Shown here: in pieces, positions 24,746-32,912 of the stretch
Numbering within the stretch: the stretch's first letter is position 1
Layout of the letters: the number at the start of each line of letters is the position of its first letter
Origin: Rhodobacter sp.
Lineage (GTDB): Bacteria > Pseudomonadota > Alphaproteobacteria > Rhodobacterales > Rhodobacteraceae
Length of the DNA: 41,679 bases
Direction: 5' to 3'
Assembly: GCA_027487395.1 (NCBI GenBank)
Contig: JAIYDR010000238.1
Location: 1-41,679 of the forward strand
Notes under the pieces: generated by a model
What the model was told of the DNA's origin: nothing
The model's database searches: none
The model's input: the letters and a program-made list of their open reading frames with translations, nothing else
Made by a program: the position numbers and the translations under genes

Positions 24746-24770
24746 TGAGGGGGGGGGGCGGGACGGCCGC

Positions 24771-24795
24771 GCCCCGATGCTTTGGGCATCGGGGC
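24771..24795. repeat. Perfect GC-rich hairpin beside the IS
   Basis: A 10-bp perfect stem, GCCCCGATGC with GCATCGGGGC, and a 5-base loop, 25 bp from the IS right end and just after a run of ten G. There is no T-run on either strand. It may be an old transcript end left beside the IS. Confidence 0.5.
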
Positions 24796-24913
24796 AACAC
24801 CAACTGTTGCGCCCCCAGGATAGCATTTCTCCCGGTTCTCCCTCTATCTCTCCCCGCTTGGCATCCCCCCCTCCTTCGTCATAGCCTCCCCGCAAAAGCC
24901 GAGGGGGGCCACC

Positions 24914-25744
24914 ATGCGGATCGACGCTCATCAACACCTGTGGGACCCGGCGCGCGGGGATTACGGCTGGATGCCGAAGGATGACCCGATCCTGTCCCGC
25001 CTCTACACGCCCGAGGAGTTGGAACCCCAACTCCGCGCCGCAGGGATCGATGCCACGGTCTTGGTTCAGGCCGCGCCGACGGTGGCGGAAACCGATTATA
25101 TGCTCGACCTCGCCGACCGCACCCCGTGGATCATGGGCGTGGTGGGCTGGGTGGATTTCGAAAGCCCTGCCTCCCTGCCCGTGATGCAGCGGCTGGCAAA
25201 GCATCCCAAATTCAAGGGCCTGCGCCCGATGATCCAAGATCTGCCGCAGGACGATTGGATGCTGCGCGAGGATGTGCAATGGGCCTTCCGCGCGCTCTGC
25301 GATCTCGGTCTGCGCTTTGACGCCTTGGGTTTTCCCCGCCATATCGCGCCGTTCCAGACCCTGCTGCGCCGCTATCCATCGATGCCCGTCGTGCTGGACC
25401 ATTTCCTGAAACCGCAAATCCACGGCCACCCCGAAGGCTTCCAATCTTGGGCCGATGGCATGTCCCGCTTGGCGGACGAGTCCTTTGCCTGCATCAAATT
25501 CTCGGCCCTGATCACCGAGGATATCCCCGACTGGAGCGTGGACCGCCTGCGTCCCTATGCCGATCACATCTTTGACCGCTTCGGGGCGGAACGCGTGATG
25601 TGGGGCTCTGACTGGCCGGTCTGCCGGTTGCGCGGCGAATACGCCGATTGGCACGCCGCCGCCGTGACCCTGACAGACGGGTTAAGCGAGATTGACCGCA
25701 CCCTGATCTTCGGCGGCACAGCGGCGGGCTTCTACGGCATCTGA
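24914..25744 (+). CDS. Amidohydrolase, sugar lactonase type (COG3618)
   Basis: A 276-residue metal-dependent TIM-barrel hydrolase of the amidohydrolase_2 family. N-terminal IDAHQHLWDPARGDYGW gives the HxH-like motif, 'MPVVLDHFLKP' a His, and the C-terminal 'RVMWGSDWPVCRL' the conserved Asp. Relatives hydrolyse L-fucono-, L-rhamnono- or similar lactones. An IS now separates it from the dehydrogenase/kinase/isomerase operon, which runs the opposite way, so the link is only suggestive. 'GAGGGGGGCCACC' precedes the ATG. Confidence 0.85.
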   Translation: MRIDAHQHLWDPARGDYGWMPKDDPILSRLYTPEELEPQLRAAGIDATVLVQAAPTVAETDYMLDLADRTPWIMGVVGWVDFESPASLPVMQRLAKHPKFKGLRPMIQDLPQDDWMLREDVQWAFRALCDLGLRFDALGFPRHIAPFQTLLRRYPSMPVVLDHFLKPQIHGHPEGFQSWADGMSRLADESFACIKFSALITEDIPDWSVDRLRPYADHIFDRFGAERVMWGSDWPVCRLRGEYADWHAAAVTLTDGLSEIDRTLIFGGTAAGFYGI

Positions 25745-25798
25745 TCCGGCACCGAAGAAACCCTTTCGTCACAAAACCTTCACTGGACTTCGCGCCGC

Positions 25799-25826
25799 AT
25801 TTCTATATTTCCCGAAATATGGAAAT
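25799..25826. promoter_or_regulatory. Palindromic operator across the arsRC start codon
   Basis: A 28-bp dyad: ATTTCTATATTT, a CCCG centre, then AAATATGGAAAT (11 of 12 positions complementary). It covers a likely -10 (TATATT, 25804-25809) and the ATG at 25819. An ArsR-family dimer bound here would block transcription directly, so autoregulation is likely. No Shine-Dalgarno lies upstream of the ATG. Confidence 0.65.
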
Positions 25827-26661
25827 GACAGCCGCCACCCAAGCCTTCGCCACCCTCGGCCATCCCGGTCGCCTTGCCGTGTTCCGGCTGTTGATGCGCT
25901 TTGCCCCGCAAGGCGTGCGGCCAACGGAAATCGCCGAGGCGCTGGGGCTGAAGCAAAACACGCTGTCGCACCATCTGGCGGACCTGACCGAGGCGGGCTT
26001 GGTGCAGGTCACCCGCCAAGGGCGATCGCTGTTCTATGCCATCGATCTGGCGGTGGCCGAGGCGATGATCGCCTATCTCGCGCTCGATGTTGGGCGGGCA
26101 CGCGCTGACCTTCTGACCACAGTTCACACCATGACAGGACACTCCACCATGCAAGCCTCTGGTTTCAATGTGCTGTTCGTTTGTACCGGCAACTCTGCCC
26201 GGTCGATCTTTGCCGAAGCGCTGTTGCGCGATTTGGGCAAAGGCAAGATCATCGCCCATTCCGCCGGAACCCGCCCCGGAACGGAGCTGAACCCCTTCGC
26301 GCTCGACGTGCTGCGCCGCAATGGCCACGCAGTGGGTGATCTGCGCTCCAAACACATCTCCGATTTTCAGCAACCAGACGCGCCGGTAATGGATTTCGTC
26401 TTCACCGTCTGCGACACGGCGGCGGGTGAGGACTGCCCGCCTTGGCCGGGCCAGCCGATCACTGGCCATTGGGGCCTGCCCGACCCGGTCAAGGCAACCG
26501 GGACCGAGGCCGAAAAGGCGCTCATCTTTTCCCAGACTTACGGGGCACTGCGCCGGCGGATCGCGGCCTTTGTCGAACTGCCCTTTGCCGAACTGAACCG
26601 CCTGTCGTTGCAAGCCCGCGTCGATGCCATCGGCACCGACACCTCTGATCTGAAAGGCTGA
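25819..26661 (+). CDS. ArsR repressor fused to ArsC-type (LMW-PTPase) arsenate reductase
   Basis: A 280-residue two-domain protein. Residues 1-105 are an ArsR/SmtB winged helix ([20 protein letters not shown] recognition helix, then '[12 protein letters not shown]' wing). Residues 116-280 are a low-molecular-weight phosphatase-like arsenate reductase with P-loop [10 protein letters not shown] (Cys122, Arg128) and [11 protein letters not shown]. ArsC reduces As(V) to As(III). The ArsR half contains no cysteine, so the classical As(III) site is absent. An in-frame ATG at 25825 is an alternative start. It lies 5 bp before the GAPDH gene. Confidence 0.88.
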   Translation: MEMTAATQAFATLGHPGRLAVFRLLMRFAPQGVRPTEIAEALGLKQNTLSHHLADLTEAGLVQVTRQGRSLFYAIDLAVAEAMIAYLALDVGRARADLLTTVHTMTGHSTMQASGFNVLFVCTGNSARSIFAEALLRDLGKGKIIAHSAGTRPGTELNPFALDVLRRNGHAVGDLRSKHISDFQQPDAPVMDFVFTVCDTAAGEDCPPWPGQPITGHWGLPDPVKATGTEAEKALIFSQTYGALRRRIAAFVELPFAELNRLSLQARVDAIGTDTSDLKG

Positions 26662-26666
26662 CCCCC

Positions 26667-27674
26667 ATGACCCGCATCGCCCTGAACGGCCTTGGCCGCA
26701 TCGGCAAACTCGTCCTGCGCGATCTGATCGACACCGGCGCGGGCGGTGAGATTGTGCTTTTGAACGACCCGATGGGCGATGCTGAACAGCACGCCCTGCT
26801 GATGGAGTTTGACTCTGTCCACGGTCGCTGGCGCACCCCAGTTGGTCACACGGCGGATGCGCTGGTGCTGAACGGCCAGACCATCCGCCTGACGCATGAG
26901 AAAACCATTGAGGCGCTGCCCTTGGCCGAACTGGGCGTCGATCTGGTGATCGACTGTACCGGCGTGTTCAAGACCGGGGCCAAGGTCGCGCCCTATTTCG
27001 CAAGCGGCGTGAAAAAGGTCGTGGTCAGCGCGCTGGTCAAGGATGGCGGGGCGCTGAACATCGTTTACGGCGTCAACCATCATCTGTACGACGGCTCGCA
27101 AGCCCTTGTCACGGCAGCCTCTTGCACCACCAACTGCCTTGCGCCGGTGGTCAAGGTGATCCACGAAAACCTTGGCATTCGCCACGGATCGATCACCACC
27201 ATTCATGACGTCACAAACACCCAAACGATCGTGGACCGCCCGGCCAAGGACATGCGCCGCGCGCGCTCGGCCCTGCTGAATCTCATCCCCACCACCACTG
27301 GCAGCGCCACGGCGATTGCGCTGATCTACCCGGAACTCAAGGGCCGCCTGAACGGCCATGCCGTCCGCGTGCCGCTGCTGAATGGCTCGCTGACCGATTG
27401 CGTCTTTGAGGTGGAGCGTGCGACGACCGTGGAAGAGGTCAACGCCCTGTTCGCCGCCGCCGCCGCAGGACCGCTGGCGGGCATCTTGGGCTATGAAACG
27501 CGCCCCCTCGTGTCCTCGGATTTCACCAACGACCCGCGCTCGTCGATCATCGACGCGCAAAGCACGATGGTCACCGGCGGCACGCAGGTGAAGGTCTACG
27601 CGTGGTACGACAACGAATGGGGCTATTCCTGCCGCCTCGCCGACATCACCCGCATGGTCGCCCAAAGCCTCTGA
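26667..27674 (+). CDS. Glyceraldehyde-3-phosphate dehydrogenase of the ArsJ pathway
   Basis: A 335-residue type I GAPDH with N-terminal [14 protein letters not shown], the catalytic Cys in SCTTNCLAP, the His in [11 protein letters not shown] and C-terminal [11 protein letters not shown]. Next to arsJ such enzymes use arsenate in place of phosphate and give 1-arseno-3-phosphoglycerate, which ArsJ exports. It lacks the company of pgk or other glycolytic genes, which favours the arsenic role. A separate housekeeping GAPDH is expected elsewhere. Confidence 0.88.
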   Translation: MTRIALNGLGRIGKLVLRDLIDTGAGGEIVLLNDPMGDAEQHALLMEFDSVHGRWRTPVGHTADALVLNGQTIRLTHEKTIEALPLAELGVDLVIDCTGVFKTGAKVAPYFASGVKKVVVSALVKDGGALNIVYGVNHHLYDGSQALVTAASCTTNCLAPVVKVIHENLGIRHGSITTIHDVTNTQTIVDRPAKDMRRARSALLNLIPTTTGSATAIALIYPELKGRLNGHAVRVPLLNGSLTDCVFEVERATTVEEVNALFAAAAAGPLAGILGYETRPLVSSDFTNDPRSSIIDAQSTMVTGGTQVKVYAWYDNEWGYSCRLADITRMVAQSL

Positions 27675-27748
27675 TCCCTTCCCCGTTGCTCAAATATCCC
27701 GGGGGGTCGTTCATCGGCTTCGCCATCGGTTCGAGAACTGATGGACGA

Positions 27749-27765
27749 CGGGGGCTGGCCCCCCG
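27749..27765. repeat. Hairpin between the GAPDH gene and arsJ
   Basis: CGGGGG and CCCCCG arms around a short loop, within the 118-bp gap. The gap also holds 'CAAATATCCCGGGGGG', a wording that recurs after genes in Rhodobacteraceae. There is no T-run; it may protect or attenuate the message before arsJ, whose ribosome site is CAGGAG. Confidence 0.4.
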
Positions 27766-27792
27766 CTCCTATCCGAAAAAACAGGAGCCTCC

Positions 27793-29040
27793 ATGTCTGT
27801 CGTAAACCCAATCCGCGCCTATGCCGCTGTCACTGCGGCCTATTGGGCCTTCATGCTGTCAGACGGGGCCTTGCGGATGCTGGTTCTGTTGCATTTCAAC
27901 GCCTTGGGATTTTCACCGGTGCAACTGGCGTGGCTGTTTCTGCTCTATGAGGTGGCGGGGATCGTGACCAACCTTGCCGCTGGCTGGCTGGCCGCCCGCT
28001 TTGGTCTGGCGGCAACGCTCTATGCCGGATTGGCCTTGCAAATCGGGGCCTTGGCGGCTTTGGCGCAGCTGGATCCGGCGTGGTCGGTTGCGGCTTCGGT
28101 GGTCTTTGTCATGGCGGTGCAGGGCGTGTCGGGGGTGGCCAAGGATTTGGCCAAGATGTCCTCGAAATCGGCGGTCAAACTGTTGGCCCCCACTGCCGAG
28201 GGCGGACTGTTCCGTTGGGTCGCCTGGCTGACCGGATCAAAGAACGCGGTCAAGGGTTTGGGCTTTTTCCTTGGTGCCGCACTTTTGGGGCTGGCTGGGT
28301 TCACAGCCGCAGTTTGGGGGATGGCGGCTGTGTTGACGGTCATCCTGATCGCGGTGCTCTTGTTCCTGCCGAAAGGTCTGCCCGGACGGATGAAAGCGGA
28401 GGAGGCATGGTCAGGCTGGCGCTCGCGCGATGTCCGCGTAAACCGACTGTCACTGGCACGGCTGTTTCTCTTCGGCGCACGCGATGTGTGGTTCGTCGTC
28501 GGTATCCCGATCTATTTCCAGATGGTGCTCTCGGATGGCACGGCCGAGAGCCGTCGCGCGGCGTTCTTCCTTGTCGGCGGTTTCATGGCGCTCTGGATCA
28601 TCGCCTATGGCGCGGTACAGGCCATGGCCCCGCGCATCCTTGGCGGCAAGGGGCAGTCTGAGGGCGCCATCACCCGCAAGGCAGTATCATGGGCCGGCGC
28701 CTTGGTTCCTATTCCCTTTGCGCTGGCGCTGGCGGCGACTTTGGCAGGGGGACCGACGCCTTGGCTGACGGGGCTTTTGGTGGCGGGATTGCTGCTGTTC
28801 GGCTTTGTCTTTGCGGTCAATTCCTCGGTCCATTCCTATCTGATCCTTGCCTTTGGACAGGCCGAGCGGATCACCCGCGATGTGGGGTTTTACTACATGG
28901 CCAATGCGGCGGGGCGACTCATCGGCACGCTGCTTTCCGGCCTGAGCTATCAATTCGGCGGTCTGTCCCTCTGCCTTGCCACCGCAGGTGCGATGGCACT
29001 GGCCAGTTGGATCGCAGCCCGACGCTTGCTGCCCGGCTAG
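27793..29040 (+). CDS. arsJ: Organoarsenical efflux permease
   Basis: A 415-residue, twelve-helix MFS permease of the ArsJ group. The N-terminal 'AYWAFMLSDGALRMLVLLHF' and the long cytoplasmic 'SGVAKDLAKMSSKSAVKLLA' are characteristic. ArsJ exports 1-arseno-3-phosphoglycerate, which breaks down outside to arsenate, so with the upstream GAPDH it forms an As(V) expulsion route. Its TAG stop overlaps the stop of the convergent GGDEF gene in a shared CTAG. Confidence 0.9.
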   Translation: MSVVNPIRAYAAVTAAYWAFMLSDGALRMLVLLHFNALGFSPVQLAWLFLLYEVAGIVTNLAAGWLAARFGLAATLYAGLALQIGALAALAQLDPAWSVAASVVFVMAVQGVSGVAKDLAKMSSKSAVKLLAPTAEGGLFRWVAWLTGSKNAVKGLGFFLGAALLGLAGFTAAVWGMAAVLTVILIAVLLFLPKGLPGRMKAEEAWSGWRSRDVRVNRLSLARLFLFGARDVWFVVGIPIYFQMVLSDGTAESRRAAFFLVGGFMALWIIAYGAVQAMAPRILGGKGQSEGAITRKAVSWAGALVPIPFALALAATLAGGPTPWLTGLLVAGLLLFGFVFAVNSSVHSYLILAFGQAERITRDVGFYYMANAAGRLIGTLLSGLSYQFGGLSLCLATAGAMALASWIAARRLLPG

Positions 29041-30017
29041 GCCAGAGGCTGCCACGCCTGCATCACAGTCTGCCCGCGCCCTGCCCGCTTGGCGGCGTAT
29101 AGGGCGGCATCGGCTTGCCTGAGCAAGGCATCGGGCTGCGGAAAGGCACGCGGCGGTGACAGGATCAAGCCGCCGCTGGCCCCGATGCGGCAGGGCTGAC
29201 CCTCAAACGGGATCGGACGTGCCAAGCGCCGCGTCACCCGCTCGGCCACCTGCATCGCCCGCGCGGCATCGGCCATGCCTGAGAGCAGCACCACGAACTC
29301 ATCCCCGCCCAAGCGCGCCAGCGTATCCCCGGCCCGCGTCTCCTGCGTCAACACGCGGGCCACTTCTGCCAGCACATGATCGCCCGCGGCATGGCCAAGG
29401 CTGTCATTGACCTGCTTGAACCGGTCCAAATCCAGTTGCAGCAGCGCGAAACCTTCGACCCCGGCGCAGTGATCGGCCAAAGCGCCCTCTAGCGCGCGGC
29501 GGTTGCGCAGGCCGGTCAAGGGATCGGTCAGCGCCTGTTCTTGCGCCACAGCCTGCGCGCCCTGCAAGCGGCGGTTCAGGCTGCGCAATTCGCTGGACAC
29601 GGCAGCATTCGCCTCAACCAGCCACAACAGGTCAACCGTGCGGTCGGTCGGGCCGAAATCGGCTTCGGTCAGCTCCAGATCCCGCACGGCGGAGGGCACA
29701 TCGACAAAGGCCAAGGCGAGCAGAAGCCCACCCCCCGGCACGGGCAGCGCAAGGCCCTGCATCGGATGGCGCGGATCACTGCGCAGCACCAGTTCCACCG
29801 GCCCCCCTTGCCACAGCGCGTCAAGATCAGTGGGACGGTGCAGGGTGAACAGGTCGGTGACCCCATGCTCCACCGCGCCCGCACCGATCAGACGCCGGAG
29901 TGTTGGGCCAAACCCGGTCACCCGCCCCTCTGCCGCCAGTGCCAGATGCAGGGGCATCAACCGCGCCAAAAGGCTTGCCGGAAACATCGTATCGGTCTGG
30001 GCGAAAGCGACGGTCAT
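29037..30017 (-). CDS. GGDEF diguanylate cyclase with HNOBA-like N-terminus
   Basis: A 326-residue protein. Residues 1-130 resemble the H-NOX-associated (HNOBA) signalling region ('FPASLLARLMPLHLALAAEG', 'GPTLRRLIGAG'); a coiled-coil-like linker follows (about 128-162); then GGDEF, starting 'DPLTGLRNRRALEGAL', with active site LARLGGDEFVVLL. An RxxD inhibitory site (RAGD) lies five residues before GGDEF, so product feedback is likely. It makes c-di-GMP. The start overlaps the H-NOX-like gene stop by 4 bp, so the pair should act together. Confidence 0.88.
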   Translation of the reverse strand: MTVAFAQTDTMFPASLLARLMPLHLALAAEGRVTGFGPTLRRLIGAGAVEHGVTDLFTLHRPTDLDALWQGGPVELVLRSDPRHPMQGLALPVPGGGLLLALAFVDVPSAVRDLELTEADFGPTDRTVDLLWLVEANAAVSSELRSLNRRLQGAQAVAQEQALTDPLTGLRNRRALEGALADHCAGVEGFALLQLDLDRFKQVNDSLGHAAGDHVLAEVARVLTQETRAGDTLARLGGDEFVVLLSGMADAARAMQVAERVTRRLARPIPFEGQPCRIGASGGLILSPPRAFPQPDALLRQADAALYAAKRAGRGQTVMQAWQPLA

Positions 30018-30604
30018 GCGGGGGCAGCCAGCCGAAAATCGCGGGCTAGGGCGTGGTGTCCGTCCAGCAGATCGATGCGGATGCAGGGCGTGCCCGCCTC
30101 GGCCTCGATCAGCACCAGGGCACCATGCTCATCCGCCATCGCCCGGATCAAGCCCACCAGCAGCGCGGCAAAGGGGGCCGACAGTATGTCCCCCTGCCCG
30201 CCCGCAACGGTCACACGAAAGCATTCCGGGGTCAGTGCCGAAACCTGCAGCGCGGGCAGGTGCAAATCAGGCACGGCCAATCGCACCCGCCCCGGCAAAT
30301 GGGTCAGCGAATGCACAAAATCAGGAAACCCAGCCCCGCCAAAACGCAACAGGCGCCGCACACCATCCCGCCTTGGGTGGGAGACAAGATAGGTCCCCAT
30401 ATCCTCCAGCAAGCTGTCGCGGCTGCGGTTCAGCCGTGTCGCCGCACGGTCCAGCAGCGCCATCGCCAAAGCGGGGTCATAGGTCAGCATTGCCTCAAAC
30501 CCCTGCGCGGGCAGGCGTAGGTCAGAGGCCACCGCCTGCCAGAACGCAGCACCCCAGATGTCGCGCAGAAAGGATTGAATCGCCCGAAGGATCAGCCCAT
30601 GCAT
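30014..30604 (-). CDS. H-NOX (heme NO-binding)-like protein lacking canonical heme residues
   Basis: A 196-residue protein with the H-NOX N-terminus 'MHGLILRAIQSFLRDIWGAA', the mid-region 'LEDMGTYLVSHP' and 'LRFGGAGFPDFVHSLTHLPG'. In canonical H-NOX the axial His follows this segment (as in DE(V/L)H); the aligned residue here is Pro104, with a His two residues earlier (His102). The YxSxR heme-propionate motif is not present where expected ('FRVTVAGGQG'). It may bind heme differently or not at all. It is coupled with the downstream GGDEF protein. The start at 30604 is by family alignment. Confidence 0.78.
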   Translation of the reverse strand: MHGLILRAIQSFLRDIWGAAFWQAVASDLRLPAQGFEAMLTYDPALAMALLDRAATRLNRSRDSLLEDMGTYLVSHPRRDGVRRLLRFGGAGFPDFVHSLTHLPGRVRLAVPDLHLPALQVSALTPECFRVTVAGGQGDILSAPFAALLVGLIRAMADEHGALVLIEAEAGTPCIRIDLLDGHHALARDFRLAAPA

Positions 30605-30659
30605 CACCCACCCCCTGTCACCTTGGGGGCAGATTAGGATGCGATCCTTAAGCCATTCC

Positions 30660-32390
30660 TTACGGCAGCAGCACCAAGCCGGTTTCCGCCCCCCCCAGAT
30701 CAATCCGATTGATCGGCGCAGGCGTCAGCGCGGGTGGCGCATTCTGCAGCGCCAGCAACAGTGCCTCGGCGGTGGCGAATTGCGGCAAGGCCCCGGTCAA
30801 GGACCCGACGGTGACAAACCGCGCCAAGCCGTCATCGCCCAAGGCCAGCCCGGAAAGCTCGACCCACCCCCCCGCGTCGCGGGTCACGACCAAACCCTCT
30901 TCGCCCGGCCAGCGCGGCAGGAAATCCCCCACCACAAAAACGCAGCCCGGACGCCCATCGGCAAAGGTGCTGCGACAGGCGGCAAGCCATATCTGCATCG
31001 TCTCTGGCAGGACGGCGGTCATCAGCAAGTCGCGCGTCGCTGTGGCCCCCGGCGGCTGCAAGGGCATCGCGGCGGTCAGATGGGCCAGCACCGCCGCTTG
31101 GGGCACAGGTTCGGGGACGATCGCCTCTTTTAACCGGCTGGCCAACGCCTCTTGCCCCGGTTGCTTGGCCATCTCTTCCAGGCTTGCGCGGGCGGCGGCC
31201 CCCGCCTTACCCCAGCTTTCCAGCGCCACGACATCCAGCGCCGCAATCGGGGTTTTTCCGGTCTCAAACCGGGCCATTTGATCCTTGGCCGAGATATCCT
31301 CGGCCGGGATCACTGCCAGCCACAGCGCCGCCAGCACGACCGTCACCAAGGCCATCCCGCTATTCGCGCTGCGGATGCGCGCCATCCAACGCGACCCCAA
31401 CGCAACCGATCCGGCATAGGCCAGACCGTACCCCAGCCCGAGCCCGGCCAAAAGCGCAATGAACAGCCTGTCCGGCGTCCAGCCATAGTCCTCCACCCGC
31501 AGCCAGACCGCCCAAGCCGCCAGCGCGGCAGGCAAGGGCAGCATCAAGGCCATCGCCTGCGTTGCGGTGCGCATCAGCTTGCCTTTGACGGCCTGCTCAT
31601 CCTCACGGTCAACAGCCGTGGTCACCAGCGTCGCGGCGGCGGCGGTCATGGCAAGCAGCGTTGCCGCCGCCGATAGCCCGCCAAAGCCCGCCATCCCGTT
31701 CAAGGGCAGCGCCATCAGAAACACCACCAGCACCACAAGCACCGGGATCAAAGGCAGCCTCAGCAACCCCAAGACCAGCGTGGGCGACAGTATCCCGGCC
31801 ATTTCGGCCACCACCGCCAAGGACAGGCCCAAAGCCGTCCCAATGATCAGCCACTTTATCGGATCAATCATCAGCAGGGTATCGATGACATCCAGCCCGA
31901 CCAAGCTAAACAAAAGATGCGACAGGCCGATCAGCGCCCAGACCAGCGCGGTAAAGATCAGCGCCGCCGTGATGCGCACCACCAAGGACCAGCTTTCGCG
32001 AAACAGGCTTGCGTAATCGCGCCACCCGGCCTTGCCTCCCGCCGCGATCAGAAAGGGCAAAGGCAGGAAGGCAACGGCAAAGCCAGACAAGATCGGCAAG
32101 CCGGTCGACAGGTAAGCCTCAGCCGTCGCATAGCGCTGCGCCCCCACCAGCATCAGCCCGGCCACAGCCACCCCCACGAGCAGCGCAGACAACGTTGCCC
32201 GGCCATAGCGCACCGGCCCCACCATCACCATCAACGCACCGGCAAAGACCGCCGCAAACACGGCACTTCCCAAGGCAATTTGGTCCGAGACCTGATCCCG
32301 TCTCAGCACCTCGGCCAACGCATACAGCCCTGCGCCGCAGAGCGCACCCGTGAGTGTCAGCGCCCCTCGCCGCCGCAGACGCCTGTCCAT
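30660..32390 (-). CDS. DUF4153 family membrane protein
   Basis: A 576-residue protein with about ten to twelve hydrophobic segments in residues 1-360 and a soluble C-terminal third (about 375-576). This matches the DUF4153 group, of unknown function. The C-terminal part includes 'WLAACRSTFADGRPGCVFVV' and 'VVTRDAGGWVELSGLALGDD'. It lies 55 bp upstream of the H-NOX-like gene on the same strand, so the three genes may form a unit. Confidence 0.75.
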   Translation of the reverse strand: MDRRLRRRGALTLTGALCGAGLYALAEVLRRDQVSDQIALGSAVFAAVFAGALMVMVGPVRYGRATLSALLVGVAVAGLMLVGAQRYATAEAYLSTGLPILSGFAVAFLPLPFLIAAGGKAGWRDYASLFRESWSLVVRITAALIFTALVWALIGLSHLLFSLVGLDVIDTLLMIDPIKWLIIGTALGLSLAVVAEMAGILSPTLVLGLLRLPLIPVLVVLVVFLMALPLNGMAGFGGLSAAATLLAMTAAAATLVTTAVDREDEQAVKGKLMRTATQAMALMLPLPAALAAWAVWLRVEDYGWTPDRLFIALLAGLGLGYGLAYAGSVALGSRWMARIRSANSGMALVTVVLAALWLAVIPAEDISAKDQMARFETGKTPIAALDVVALESWGKAGAAARASLEEMAKQPGQEALASRLKEAIVPEPVPQAAVLAHLTAAMPLQPPGATATRDLLMTAVLPETMQIWLAACRSTFADGRPGCVFVVGDFLPRWPGEEGLVVTRDAGGWVELSGLALGDDGLARFVTVGSLTGALPQFATAEALLLALQNAPPALTPAPINRIDLGGAETGLVLLP

Positions 32391-32520
32391 AATCGCCCCT
32401 CCTCAACCTACATGCGCCGAAGGCTATCCGCTGCTGTGCCGTCACGGAAGAGGGCGCAGAACGGGAACTGATGGCGCTAACGCGCGTTGTTTGCCGACGA
32501 TCCTGATCCAGAGGTTCACT

Positions 32521-32769
32521 ATGTCCCCCTTGTCCGCCGTGTCTGTCCTGAAAGAGGCCGCCATCCCGACCGTCTTTGGCGTGAATTGCTCTTTGGACGG
32601 GTTGCACTCCGTTCCAACGCCGCCGCCCAATCCTGATCCCGAGGATGACCCTCCCGAGGAAGACCCGGCAGAGGATGCGCCTTTCCCCGATGACGTTCCA
32701 CAAGAGATGCCGCCGAACGACGACCCGACTTGGGACATCCCAGATGAGATGGCGCTTTCGACCAATTGA
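32521..32769 (+). CDS. Small acidic, proline-rich protein
   Basis: An 82-residue open frame with AGAGG five bases before the ATG. It starts MSPLSAVSVLKEAAIPTVFG, contains one Cys, then becomes a Pro/Asp/Glu-rich tail (PNPDPEDDPPEEDPAEDAPF). The tail should be disordered and strongly acidic. I know no family for it. The frame is open upstream to 32350, but that part overlaps the DUF4153 promoter region on the other strand. It could be a non-coding region of odd composition. Confidence 0.45.
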   Translation: MSPLSAVSVLKEAAIPTVFGVNCSLDGLHSVPTPPPNPDPEDDPPEEDPAEDAPFPDDVPQEMPPNDDPTWDIPDEMALSTN

Positions 32770-32912
32770 CCGGCCCGAGCACTGCAAGATCAGACCGGCG
32801 GCCATCGCACCACGGCCAATCGGCCCGCGCAATTTCAGACTTGAGAAAGCCCAATGCCCGTGGCCGCGCGTCTGAAAACGGGCGTTGACCGATATCTTGT
32901 GCAGGCAAGGCG

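Noticed and set aside
24747-24759. Run of ten G next to the IS, considered as a phase-variable tract
   Set aside because: It lies outside any gene and more than 150 bp from the next start codon, so a switching role is not supported.
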